Below, piece by piece: positions 24,901 to 39,200 of a stretch of DNA of 64,000 nucleotides (position 1 is the stretch's first letter; each line of letters opens with the position of its first letter). Position numbers and translations under genes: made by a program. The stretch lies in NCBI GenBank assembly GCA_029215795.1, contig JARDYH010000006.1, positions 20,785,501 to 20,849,500 of the forward strand, in the 5' to 3' direction. A model generated the notes under the pieces. That model searched no databases and had not been told where the DNA came from. It saw only the letters and a list, made by a program, of their open reading frames with translations. The stretch comes from Anniella stebbinsi (taxonomy: Eukaryota > Chordata > Lepidosauria > Squamata > Anniellidae).

Positions 24901-27900
24901 AATAGAAGGTGGGGGTGGCCTGGGTGGGGGGGAACGGGAGCTCTCTGGGCCATTCACATCTTGAGTTCTTGGGCACTGCCTTTTCAGATTTCCACTGACA
25001 TCCTGGCTATGCACTTTCAAGAAGAGAGGATTAATAAAACACAAGGCTCCGTTGGTCTGGCTGCATTCCAGTTCTGAAGGCGTTCTGGTTCTTATAGAAT
25101 GAACTCCATTTATGAGGCAGAGTTGCTGGGAGACTTTACAAAGGCTGTCTGAAGGCAGAGGCTTCTGGAGGGGTGAAGGATTTTGCAGTCTGTTGTTAGC
25201 TGGAGAGCTCCAAAAATCTGAAAGTCATCATTTGGATAGCGTAAGAATGCAAAATATTATGCAGCTCAGTGCTCAAAATACTCTGGCCAATAACATTTGC
25301 TCTCAGACAAAGAGTTCTTCAACTTTCCTTACAGGGCAAGTTCTAGGCATTTTGGGGTCCCGAGGTGGGAAATCCAAATGGCACCCTTCTCCACCCCACA
25401 CATAAAGAAGCATGGGTGCAGTTAGGAAGTCCTTCTGTTCAGGCCTCAATTCATTTCAACAGAGCTTCCAAGAATAACTCAGTGCTGGACTGGGCCCCAA
25501 TCAGCCAGTCCCACTTTGACCCAAATTTGCTGCCTGGTGCCACCACCTGACTTTGCCTCATGGCCAAGCTGCTCACGTCTCCAAACAAACACATTGGTCT
25601 GAGGAGGGTGGGGCCTATTTAAAGAGGCATGCAGATCTCCTGGAATGCCCCCATCTCACAAATTTAGAGCTTGCTTTGAATATAACCTTTGTAAAATGGA
25701 TACTCTCATTGATTGTACTAATGAGGATGGCAATGCTAAAAAGAGAGCTTTGGCTATAAATTGGCATAAAGATGTAATAAACAAACAAACAAACAAACAA
25801 AAAAGGCAGCCTTATAAACTAACTCTTCTGAGATCTTTTCCTCAGTGGCTTAATTGAGACATCACGCTAAAGCATGGTTTAGGGCAGAATCCTATGTGAG
25901 CCGCCCTTGATACTTGTAAGCCTCTAAATTCAGAGGCTTACAATGATCTAGTGCAGAGTGGAATCTTGTTCTGCATTTCAGCTAGATTGTTTTTTTTCAC
26001 AGGGGGAGGGGAAGGAGGCTGCAGAGGCCTTAAGATACTGAGTAAGGCAGCTTCTCCTCCCGTTCCCAGCCACAGGAACACCCCCTTTACCTCTTCCCCA
26101 ATGTTCCTTTTGCAACCTTGAAGACGCAGCCGGAATGGTTCCCTCCACACTGGCTGCAAGGGGGGTGGTCCAAGTTCGGAGGGCTGTCTCTGACCTCAGA
26201 TCCAGGAATCCAAAATACCTTATTCCCCCCCCCCCACTCTGTATAGGGGCCATAGAATTGCTCCATCCAACTTTAGAAATTCATGTCTGTTTTTTCCCCC
26301 TGTGTGCTAAGCAGAGCAGCAGGCTAGGTTTAGTGGCCTCCAGAAGTGAAAAACAACCAGTTCAGACATCACACCAGACCATAAGCCTCTTTAACCATGG
26401 TTTGGTATAAAGTCTGAATTGAACTTGTGGCTTTAAATTATGCTGTGTCTCAATTCCCTAACTTTTTTTTTCAATCAGTCAGTTCCTGTGGGCCAAACTA
26501 GACATGACATTGGAAGATCTGCTATTGCGTCTCCCATAGCTTTTTCAAAAGTAAGAGCAACCATGAAGCCTCTCAGACCAGATCAGAGCTGCAGCCCTGG
26601 GGTGCAGGTGGGGGAGATTAACCATTCACCCATGCCGTTTTTCCAATCTGAAATACTTTTTGCTGAAGATATTTATCTCATGGGTGACAACATACATGTA
26701 TTCAGATGGTACCTGTACGTTTTCTCCAACAGGGCAAATAGGAGCATGAAGGGAAGGGTTAAACTGCCCCTTCCCCATGCTACAGCCCCAATCAGAACCC
26801 TAGCCCCACAGGCTGCTTTTACTTTTGGGGGGAAACGTTGGAGATCCAAATCACAAATCTCCTAGACCCCCTCTAGATGGATTCTGTTTGACGCCTGGTT
26901 AGCCGATTATGCGCATAATCGCTGAAGCGCTTTATCGTAAATGCTTGTAGCAAGAGGTAATTGAGCGCACAACTGGTGGCCTTACCGGTTGTTTGAAATG
27001 CGCTTTACAAGTAGTTAATGTGGAGAATCACTTGTTCACTAGGCAAAATGCGCTTTAACGGCCGGAGGAAAATAAAACTCGCTATTTAACGCACATTCGA
27101 TAATGCGCATAATCGGAGAGATAAAGCGCCTCAACTCCCGATTTACGCTCCGCTCTTGTAGAGGTAAAATTTTTAATGAGACTTCAAAGAGCTTTAAACA
27201 TCTCGTGTAGAGGCAGCCTCAATGTCCCATCTGGTTTGGTTCCAAGCCTCAAACAAAATTAAGGACACTAGCTGAATCATCTGGTTTTTCCACCCAGGTT
27301 GAACTTGAAATTAATTTGGCTCCAGGGGTCCTGAGATCCCTTACATGGCAAACTGCAGAAACAAGGAACTACAGCTCTGTACTGTATAAATCCCTTGGCT
27401 CAGCCAGATCATATCCTCAAAATACTGTGCAAAGGTAGACTTGTGCATGAATTAAACATATGAAAAAGACATTAACAGTGAATATACTCTGAATAAAACC
27501 ACATACCTTGGCTAAATAAGTAACATGCCATATCCTCAGTCTCTATATATTGTAAATTACTCTAGTAGAGCTCCAACTAAAATCCTGGGAGCTATATGAT
27601 CTGCATCAAAGTTAGGAACGTGATCCTGCATAATTCTTTCTAAAATTACATTTTCTGCTGGGAAGAAGAGACCCTTTTTGGGGAGGAGCAATACCTCAGT
27701 GGCAGGGAACATGCTTTGTATACAGAAGGTCCCAGTTTCAGTGAGAAGCTGAGGATGTTCCGTCAGTCAGAGCAGGTAATACTGAGCTGCGCCAGTGGTC
27801 TGACTCAGTAGAAGACAGCTTCATATGCTTCAAAGAAATCCTGCATTTTATTCTCTGGCATCTAGAAACGGCTCCAGTTTTTGGAGGGTTAAGAATGTAA

Positions 27901-30185
27901 GGGTAGTCCTGAAGAATCAGATTAAAGATCTATCTAGTCCATCATCCTGTTTCCTACAGTGTCCAACCGGATGCCCCAAGGAGGCCCGAAAGGAAATACA
28001 GTTCCCCCCTGCTCTTGCTTCTTTGCAAATGGTATTCAGAGAGCCATAGCCTTTGGATGATCAGCAGGGAAAACAATACAATATGGTTTGTTTTCCTTGC
28101 CCCTGCACATGCCAGTTGCGTGACCGGCGTTTCCCTAATTACCTGAGCTGCGTTGGCAGGTTGCTATGTCATCTAAACCTGGCACATGGCAGGGGTGGCT
28201 TTCTGATCCTTATTAGTATGGTGGCTTCTCTCCACCCCACCACCCCTATGGCCAGCCATGGGTTGTAGGATGGGTAAGAAGCCATGCCTACTGTGCTGCA
28301 CACCAGGTTCGCATGACATGTCATGGATAATTAGGGAAATGCAGGTCTTGTGACCAGAACAAGCAGGGGTGGGGGGAACAACCAAATAGTGCATTGTTTC
28401 CCCTGCTGATCGTCCGAACCCAGTCACCATCATGGCTAATAGCCATTGATTGATCTATCCTCCATGAATATCTAATTCCCTTTTAAAGCCATCTAAGCTA
28501 GTGATCATCACCACATCTTGTAGCAATACAGCAACCCCCATCATTCGCAGTTAGCATTGCCATGGGCCATGCTGGTGAGAATTATAGGAATTCAACACAT
28601 CTGGAGGGCACCAGTTTGGGGAAGGCTGATTAAGTGTGTGAAATGCTCCATTTTGTCTGTGTTGGATCTCTCCTGCTAATCGATTTCTAGTGTTATGAAG
28701 GAGAAAAATTCACACCATACATTACTATACAAACCTCTATCATGTCCGTTACCTTACATATAGATGTTCATATATAACAGACATGTACCCCCACATACAT
28801 TATACACGTATTGTACACTACATACACTTGCTCATTGTATGTCCAGCACCTCACCACATATATATGCTGCTGCTTATTATGCAGATTATTGCAAATCATT
28901 GCATACCATACAGTGCATATATGATTCATATATTGTATTTGATTGTTTGCGATTGTGTCTTTTATTGTACATTGCTTTGATACATTTCTTTATTAAGCAA
29001 TATATAATTTTTTTAAATAAATAAAATCATATTTACATGTATTTACATTCACGCCTATTTAAGAGTCTGATCCACCCAGTCTGGATATTAGTTAAAAACT
29101 GGTGGTGGTGAAGGGGAGGTGAAGACAGCAAGAATTCAATTTTTCACTTAACAGCTGAGATAGGAATTTCCCCTCACTATGCCAATTATGACTAGATTTT
29201 ATTTTATCTTTTAATACCAGGTATCCATAGCCCTGGATCTAACAGGAAGAAGATAGTGTGCTCGAATCCATCTTCATATTTTACATTCAGGTAAAGCCAT
29301 TCAGAGAGAGGAGCTGTACAAATGCCACAGCTGTTTCAAGAAAGACTCAAAAGCAACAAACTATCTTTCATTCATCAGTCTGTATGCAAGATGGAGCAGT
29401 TCAAGCTTATTCTTCGGTGAGCTAATTCTTCAAGAATTTGTCAGAAAAAAAATCCCAGCTTTCTAAGGAAGGCTAGCTTTAAATGCTGATTTAATTCAGT
29501 GACTATCTTAAATGTGTATATGTCATCTGTTTTGCTAATAAACACACTGCAAAAATGGTAAATATTCACTATTTATGAGTATTCTTCATAACAATTGCAC
29601 AAAACAGTCTTATGTTTGAGAAATAAGGTGATCCAATCACTGGAACTAAGCAGAAAAGCATATCTGGCTAGATGGAGGGGGCAGAAGGCAATTTGCTCTT
29701 TTCAGTATCAACCACCTCTGTGCTCTCCTCATACCTAAATTGATGGAAGACTATTGAAGCCTCTTAACACCCACCCACTGCTGCATATTAACCACTTTGA
29801 ACTTCCAGTCAAATATGGGATATAAGTATAATATATATAATAAATAATTTTGCTTAAGAAATGACCCTAGCCAAAATATAATTCCTTAAATTGGCATGTT
29901 ATATCCTCTGAGAATCAGTCTAGTAAAGTGGGGGTAATGTTGAAGCTGGACTGCAGAGACCCACACTGAAATCACTGCTCAGCCACAGAGCTCATTAGGT
30001 GATCCTGGCTTGTCATTAAATCATAATCTAGAGTTGCTGGGAAGGGTAAAGGAGAAGAAATGGGATTATCCCATATATACCTCTGACATTAATGGGGAAA
30101 GGACAGATGTCACGTATGAAACAAACCCAAACCATGGCTTGCTGGAACAAAGAATATCAACCAAGAATGGCTGGGATTGAGCAAG

Positions 30186-30231
<46 letters not shown>

Positions 30232-33200
30232 CTCTCCCATTGGCTCCATGCTAACCTGGGGCTTTGAGGTCCGACTCAATGACAAGAAAGAGTGGTGGCT
30301 GTGAGCAACTGGAGACCCCCGGGCAAAATTCAGCCCCTTGAGAGATGGTCACCAGCCTTCCAACCAACCTAAATGCCAAAAATGTCGAGAAAATGGCATC
30401 TGCGCCAACAGATGCTGGTGGATCCCTGGGGTCTGCCTTGCTGACCCATCACTCCTTTGTTGGTCTTCAAAAAGGGTTCTAGGAGATGTTTACTAGTTTA
30501 AAAGAATTGCTTAAGTCCCTCCAAGGCTATCCCTGCTTGTGAAGCTATGGTCCCCTCTACAAGGATTCACTTTTGCGCCCGGTTAGGCAATTATGCGCAT
30601 AATCGCTAAAGTGCATTTACACCTAATACCTCTGCACGAGAGGCGGCGAGAGGCGGCGAAGCGCATTAACGGATGACCAAAATGCGCTTTACAAGTAGTT
30701 AATGCGCATAAGCGCTTGTTCACATAGTCAAAATGCGCTTTCACGGCTGGAGCAAAATAAAACTCGCGATTTAACGCGCATTTGATAATGCGCATAATCG
30801 GAGAGATAATGCGCCTCTACGCCCGATTTGCGCTCCGTTCTTGTGGAGGTAAAAAAATTTAAGCGCCATGAAAGAGCTTTAAACCTCTCTTGTAGAGGCA
30901 GCCTATGTAGTCCTCTGTCAACTTCATGTTGATTAAAAGCAACAAGTTTGAAAATAACCATTCTTAAAATGGTCTGCTTTTGGTTTTGATCACTTTCTGC
31001 TAAGATAGAGCTAAATTCACTTAGGCCAAACCAACAGGCATACTTACTCAGTCCCATCTGAGCCACCTCTTCAAGTTCAGCCTCTGTTGTTGCTGTTGCA
31101 ATAGAATGAGGCAACTTCAAGGTGAAAGGCAAGACATCCCTTGTTTGGAAATAAAGAATTACAGCGTTAATTTGCTTGACATTTGCACGTCCCTCTTCCT
31201 ACAATATGGAACAATCCCAAATGAGTGTATTTCCTTTAGAAGAAAATCTTCTTCTACCACTTCCTCTTAATTCAGTGCTAACTTCTCTACTGGGTAGACT
31301 GTATCAGTTTGAAGCCCAAGATACCCTTCTGCTGCAATTCAGGATATCAATTTGCAGTTCTGTACAAAATGAAACTGGCTTTCATAGCAGATCTTAAGGA
31401 AGACCTTAAAGTCATTTAAACTATAGCTTAGTTGAGGTATGAGTACATATATTTCATTTCTGCAGGCCATAAAATCTGCATCACAGCAAAGCTTCCAGAG
31501 AAGTTCAGCAAAGTTAAGCAAAATTGGAAGGAAAATTCACTTTTGCCCAACCAACAGGCTCTGTGGAAAAGCACATATTTTGCATGCAGAAGGTCTTACC
31601 CATCACCTCCAGTTCAATGTTCTCCACTAGCAGGATTGGGAAAATATGTCAGAAAGTGACCTGGGAGCTGGTATCAGACAATACTGGGCTAGATAGACCG
31701 GTGGTCTGGCTCAATATAAGGCAGTTGCCTGTGTTCACATTTTTTAAAAATAAAACTTTCTAACTTTCACTACAAGGCAAAACCACACGTTCAATTTAAG
31801 GTGAGTTAACCCTTACCTGCTAATACAGTAGAAAGCAATGAGCCTGAATAAATCAGCAAAACTTATTCCGGAGCCTTCCAAGGAAAAGGCTGCAAAGTAG
31901 AAAGGAAAAAGCTCAATTGCTCAATCCATGTTCTGAGAAATGTTATTAAACACACTTTCTACGTAGTAATCAATCCACAAAATACCATCTTGTAATAAAA
32001 ACATGACTCAGTCAAATGTCTTTAGCAACAGGCTTGTGATGTGTGTTTTTGTTTTAAAAGCCTCAACAAACATCTATTATTTAATTAAATGGGTCACCCA
32101 AACTTGCATTGCACAACAGCAGCTGGCAAAATCTGCTATTTTATTTATACTATTTATTCTGCTGAAATTACTTGCCTTTTTGAACACAGATCCCACAAAG
32201 CAATCCTGAGTCACAAGCATGTACTATTTTCTAATGAACAATAACAGCTTTTTTCCAGATACCCAACAAATTTAATATACTTTTAATATAAATGTATATA
32301 AATGCAAGGCAATATTTAAATCAATTGAAGATTTTTTTATTCATAAAAATCTGCATTTACTCCATCATGATCATTAGGAATATGGAAAACCTATCCCTTT
32401 ATTTCTGCAGACTTCTCCACTCCTCTGCCCCATGTTTTTAAATATTGATAGAACCTTTGCTTTTAGGAACTATACACATAAATCAAAAGCATATCTGAAC
32501 TTGCATCCAAATGCAGATGCTACCCATTGCTTTTAATGGAATATGCATCCAAATGTTCATCCCCATTCTCAACCTTCCAGCTAGCTTGTGCATCTAGCTG
32601 CTGATCAACCTTTTCTCCAGATAAGAAGTAAATCAGACGGAACCTGACAAAAAGTGGGATTAGAATCATTGTCCACACCAACAGAACTATAATATCAATG
32701 TTGGAAATTGAATCTGTGGGAAGTGTGTTCGCATATGATAAAACAGGTTAGTGCTATTCAAGCTGTTCTAGATGGGGGCAACACTTCCCCTAAATAAATA
32801 AGTTCCCAGACGGTTGAATGCTCTGAGAGAAGGAGTAGGCAACATGTGGCCTGCACCACAGCCCCCCCCAAAGGTTTTAACAACCAAAAAAAAAAACCTG
32901 CTGCTTTCGTGCTAAAGAACACTAATTGGCCAAATTTAGCTTATTTTGAAAATAAATGTGATGCAAATAGCACTCCATAGCTACTGCAGAGCAATATATG
33001 GGTCAAATTTAGCTTCAAAACAAGCAAAATTTGGCCCATTTTGCATTCTGCAGCACTAACATAGCCATATCCTTTGTAAAAAAAATTCAGGCACCTCACA
33101 TAGTGCAGCTGGTGGGGGTGAAGCAAAAATGGCTCTCATTCCCACTAAAGTTGCCCACCCATATCCTGGAGCCATTATAGTCAACCCTTCTGGACTGAGA

Positions 33201-36200
33201 TGCACTAGCTTCAATTATCCACATGATCGTGACCTCCAGATTGGACTAATGTAATGCATCGTAAGTGGTAGTACCTCTGAAGATGATTTAGAAACAGTAG
33301 TTGTGCAAAATATAAGTGCAATATTGTTGCTTGCAGCTGGGCTTTGGAACAAATCTTGTCAATGTTGAAACAGCTCCACTGGGTCCTGGGCCTTTTACAA
33401 GCTCAGTTTAATGTACTATGTGGATCTATAAAGGCCTTCACGGTTTGGGAGCAAGGTTCCTGTTGGATTACCTATTTCCATATGAGTCCACCCATGGACC
33501 GGGTAGGCTCATATGGAGGCCCTTCATTAGGTGGACCCACCATCACAGACAGAATGGATGGCAACTCCAGAAAGGACCTTTTTGGCAGTGGCACCCAAAT
33601 TTATGGTGCCAGATGAAGACCTTTTTGTTTTCCCAAGCCTATTAAGCATGATTTTATTTTAATTCTGCCTTTATCTGTTGCTATTTTATGATATGCATTG
33701 CTTTATGTAGCTGTTCTATCTTATGTTTAACTGTAAAATACCCAGGGAGAGTTTTTTATTGGAGGGAGAGTAGAAATGTCTAAAATAAGTAAGTAACTGT
33801 CCATTCTATCATTCAGGGGCTATCACAGTTAGAAATACACTCTAAATGACATTATCAACGACATGAAGTTACTTAGGATGGGTAAGTGTAAATTTCCTTT
33901 ACAGATCTGATTTGCATGACATGACAGCCCAGCGATGGTGAGGCTGTGATGCATGCAGGGTGCATGCGACCGCCATTTTGCACATCCAACTCCCGCTTAA
34001 ACAACCCTCACATAACCCTAGAACCAACTATGGGTTATGTGAGGGTTATTTAACCCTTGTATAACTAATACTTGGGTTCACACAACCCAACAACTTTTGA
34101 ACAGGTCTATGCAAAGTGGCGCCATGTTTCATCATGTTTTAAATAACTGATGGCAAGCCATGCCATGTCATGAAAACCAGGTCATCGTATACCAGAAGGA
34201 AAATGTATGTCCCATTTGAGTCATGTTATCGTTACTATGACATAGGCTACAGAATCCCCTTTACATAGATTTAACCTAGAAGGCCAAACAGAAACTCTAA
34301 GTGCTGAATCAATTCCAAATAAGGTCTAAATTCAATAAAGATTTTACAGCAATCATAATTCTTCAATGACCCAATGATAACTATGTCATTGTTACCATTA
34401 TCTACCTATTTAAGTCAAAATACTAATCTTTCCCCAGGTAAAACCCAAAGTATTCCTATCACTACATGAAGGAGTCATGTTTCTGGAGGAACTATTTTAA
34501 TAAAAAAATCAAATGCATCACATGTTTTAGAATGCAAACTGTATTTCTTTCACAAAGACCTTCCCTATATAATGCGCTCATCCCCATCATTACAACTTCT
34601 GAGAGGTTGAATGCTTTAATGTACTGTTTTAGAGAAAGTTCAGAAATTACATATAATGGCAGGCATGAATCCTTATACGAAGATCTTAAGTTTCAGTTTT
34701 GCTATCCCCCACTTTTAAACTTTTTAAGCCCCAAGAATGGATTCTGTGAGTGTAAATGAATAGTATAATGAATATAGACACCAAAAAATAAGTAGGTATG
34801 ACTAGAAGGCATACTGTGCTGGCAGCCTGGACTATAAACAACTTAAGCACCTAAATCTATGATGATTAAACAAACTGTCTTTAGAGGGTGTCCCTTTGTC
34901 ACTGACTCAACTAATTTTATCAGAAATTGCAATCAGTCAGCTGAATATTTTTTCTACTCATGATAGTAGAGCCAAGGCCAGAAACAAGTTTTTTAAAAAA
35001 CTTACTATATGTGCTCTCTTTTACTGCAAACTCTTTAAGACACAATCCAAAGTCATTTGGTAGACGTAGAGATAAGACTTTCTTCTGCATTCTTGTGGAT
35101 TTCCTAACAAGGAATGTCTATTAAAATAAAAATTACAAAGCTTTAAATACATGACAGCTATATTCTGAAGGAATATTATTCTGGTCTTGTCTTTTATTTT
35201 TTTATTCATTCATTACATTACTATTCTGCCTTTTTTATTCCAAGGAACCCAAGGCAGCTTACATGATCCTCCTTTCCATTTTATCCATTTTATTTTGGCA
35301 GCCTCCTGTAAAAGTAGTCATGTAGAACTGTCACAGAGAAACCAATAACTTAGGAGATGCAAACATGCTATAATGTGTAATATTTCATTAGATAAACTAT
35401 TCAGTGTTTCATTGCTCACTCTGTTAACAATGTGCAGCTTTGCCTAATTCCAAGTTCTATCTTCAACTTCCACCCACTCAGTTTTGTGAGATACATGTAT
35501 TAAAGTAAAAGGCTTTAAAAGGTCCTGTACCTTTGGGCCAGTCTTTCAGCTCCTCGTTGACTCAGAGATTGAGAGGGTGCTCCTTGCCCACACCCCCTCC
35601 CCCCAAAAATGCACAAGAGCCACTTCTTGGTGGTGTTTTCCCATGTGGTTGTGGCAGAGTGGATTAGTCATATTAATTGCCCTCGGTTGGAGCTGAAGGT
35701 ACAAATACAGCCTCTCTGAGGCTGGGAGCCAATTGTCCTCCATAATAAAAGGCAGATTCATAATGGTGTATGAATAATATAAACACATAGGCAATGCGAA
35801 TCACATGGATCTTCAACTCCTGACTGGCACCCTATCAATATTCACACCCCCACAGCGATATGAGGAAACACCACAGGTATGCAGTTCTGAATCTGCTGTA
35901 GTGTAAGGAGGTGAAGAGAGAAAGAGAGAGAGAGAGAGAGAGAATGAATGAATGAATGAAAAGAGAGAGAGAAATCTGGATCTGATTTATTATTTTTGAA
36001 AGTGAACTATTTCTGAACAGTTATAAAAAAGGGTACCCCAAATAAGTATTCCTTTTGCATTTTAAGGCCAAATGAAAGGTGTTTCTTACTCCAGGAGGTT
36101 GGGCCTGTAGAACATCCATTGCTTCAGCATCATCCAAGCCAAGCTGTAACCAGATAGGGTGCGTATGAAGAAGTTTGTCTAGTATGCTGAGCTTATTGGG

Positions 36201-39200
36201 AAGGCTGTCATATCCAGAATCTCGTATGATATTTTTAAAACCTTTTTGATCCGGACACACATCACCCATATCTTTCTCTAGGCTATAAACAGAAGCAAAA
36301 ACAAAAAATTAAAAGCCTGAATTGAAATTATTCAAGAAACTCTCCATATTTTCAAGACAATCTTCAGCAACATATCATGCTTATAAAACAAGTAATGCTT
36401 TCAGGCCCCATCAAACTGAAGTTTTAAGGTTGAGTTGTGGGGATACTATGGGGGATGGCATTTGCCACCTTGAGTTGCTTGTGAGCTTTGCTGAGGCATG
36501 TTGTCAGCTATTCGTAAATACAACGGGCACAGTTACAGTTATGTCTTAGCAATTCATGTATCCTTATGCTGATTCTCTGTTGTACTACAACCCTTCTGCA
36601 CATACACTTACATTTTTTTCCCATTCCACTCCTTCCATATGATAAAGTGGTTGCTCTTGCCACTAAAAACAGTCTCTTAGAAGAAAGCCACAACTGACAC
36701 TACTTCTCTTTTACGATATACTGATGTATAGGACAAGGCCAAACATTGTAAAGCTTGAAGGGATAGGGCTTGTTCGTTCGTTTGTTTGCTTGTCCTCTTA
36801 CCTTAGAAATTATCAAGTAATCTCTACCCAATGTCAATGGATCCCTCACCTGAGGTGCAACTCCCTCTGCATTTGGAATAGCTGTTTGTACACAGACTCT
36901 TGATTTACAGAGAAACATGGCCACACCTGAGGATAAAGCTGCAGTTTAGAGAGAAATCCTGAAACTGTAGCAATATCTACTTGCTTCTAATCAACACTGA
37001 CCTGGCGTGACTAGATGATCTACTTGCCTTTACTAGGAGACCTGTCCTGACAGGAACTAAAATGCAACAGTTTTGGGAACACAGAACAGTCCATAGAAGC
37101 TCACCCAACCTGGTGTCCTGCTCCAGATGCGTTGGACTGCAACTCTCATCATTCCCAGCTAGAATGTGTTGCAGTTCAGCTCATCTGGAGGGCATCAGGT
37201 TTATTTATTTATTTATTTATTTATTTATTACATCTTTATACTGCCCATCAGCCGGAGCTCTCTGGTGCACAGGTTGGGGAAGGTTGGTCTACACAATGAC
37301 ACAAAGAAGCAAGGTCTGGGTCATTTCATACTGAAATCATTGGGAGGAAGGTGCTTCTATGTTAAATCTATCAGAGGAATTAAACTGTGGTGACAGGGCT
37401 ACTACCCTCACCTCAGCCATGCATGCATTGTACAGCCTTTAGCAAGCCATTATTCTAGTCCCAGGCCCGCATCTGGAGCATGGAGATAACTATATTCATT
37501 TACCTTACAGGGTTGTTGTGAAATTGCTGAATTCATATATGTAAAGGGCTCTGAACATTCTGAAACACTACATCATCATCATCATCATCATCATCGTATC
37601 AAAAATGAAGTGTATTCAGCACATTTTCAAAAATAAAACAAAACTGACCACATATTTGTACTAAAAGCTGTTACCTTGCTGGATGTTGATTTTCAAAAAG
37701 AATTTTAAATCAAAGTCATGTACAATTATAAACTGCCAATTCAATTTTCATGGGGTTCTCCTTTCTTCTGTGGAACACAAGACATTATGCAGCCATGTAA
37801 AGGAAAACTGACAATGCTAAGCTATACTTGCACTAATATGAAACTCCAGATTTTCTTCCTCCAGTCACAAGCTTTTAAACATACCATATGTGAAGATATG
37901 ATTTGGAATGTATGACTGCACATTTCTTACTTCCATACTGAGAAACATCCTGTAAATCACAAGCAGCTATTATAGAACTGATCTATTGATGCAGAAATCA
38001 GACTTTGGACAAGAAGCTTCTGACTGGAAGAGGCATGTTGACAAGCTGTCCTTGAAATCATATGCAAAAGGTAGTTACTCTCTAGTCTAATATATCTCCT
38101 GGTTCCATCAGTCACAATGGACTCATTAAGTGACTTCACAATAAACCACGTTGTACCAATGTAGGCACCAAGTACTCAGAACTGTAAGACTCATTGTAGG
38201 TGACTTACCATGGAGCAGGTACACAAAGGCCTCAGTTAATCTGTGCTTTGATTCAAGAAGGCACTTAAATTCCATTAAAAGGCAAATTATTTTGGAATAA
38301 GAACAATATTACAGGTATCTATGTATGCCCCAGAGGCAAAGTTTCATGACCTAGTATTATCTGTCTATCCACTGCTCATGTCAGACCACCCTTTTCTGAA
38401 TAATAATGATTCATAACTCCCTGTGCAAACTAGTCATTGGGAAAAGGGGCAGTACCAGGACTGTCATGCATCTATTCTTCCTGTTTTGTTGGAAAAGACA
38501 GGAACATTCTTCTTCCTTTCACAGTTAATTTATACATTCCCACTGCAATGCATAAATAATTTATACATTGCCACTGTGTGGAAGCTGGGATACTAGTAAA
38601 ATCTGCATAAAGGAGGAATCATGTGGAAGAGATGAATGGTGTTACTTTTCTCATATCAGGGGAAGTAACCCCATTAACCATGTTCAAACACTCACTTGAA
38701 CAGCTTGGGGGTACTCCTTGATCCAATCTTTCCTGGATAGTGATAACTTGGACACAGTGGTTCCTGCTCTGGTAACCTCCCATTGGATTGCTGCAATACT
38801 TTGTATATGGGGCTGCCTTCGAAATGTCTTGAAAGCTTCAGCTAGTGCAGAATATGACAGCCAACGCTATAAAAGGTACAGGCAGGTGGAGTCACATCAC
38901 ACCGATTTTAAAAGAACTGCCTATTTGCTTCCGAGCCCAATTCAAGGTCTGATGCTTACTTCTAAATCCCTAAATGGCTTGGAAACCATAGAATCATAGA
39001 ACAGTAGAATTGGAAGGGGCCTATAAGGCCATCGAGTCCAACCTCCTGCTCAATGCAGGAATCTACCTTAAAGCATCCCTGACAGATGGTTGTCCAGCTG
39101 CCTCTTGAATGCCTTTAATGTGGGAGAGCCCACCACCTCCTTAGGTAATTGGTTCCATTGTCGTATTGCTCTAACAATCAGGAAGTTTTTCCTGATGTCC

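Noticed and set aside
37202..37230. (TTTA)n as an independent microsatellite
   Set aside because: It is continuous with a LINE 3' end and flanked by a CAGGTT duplication, so it is the tail of an insertion.
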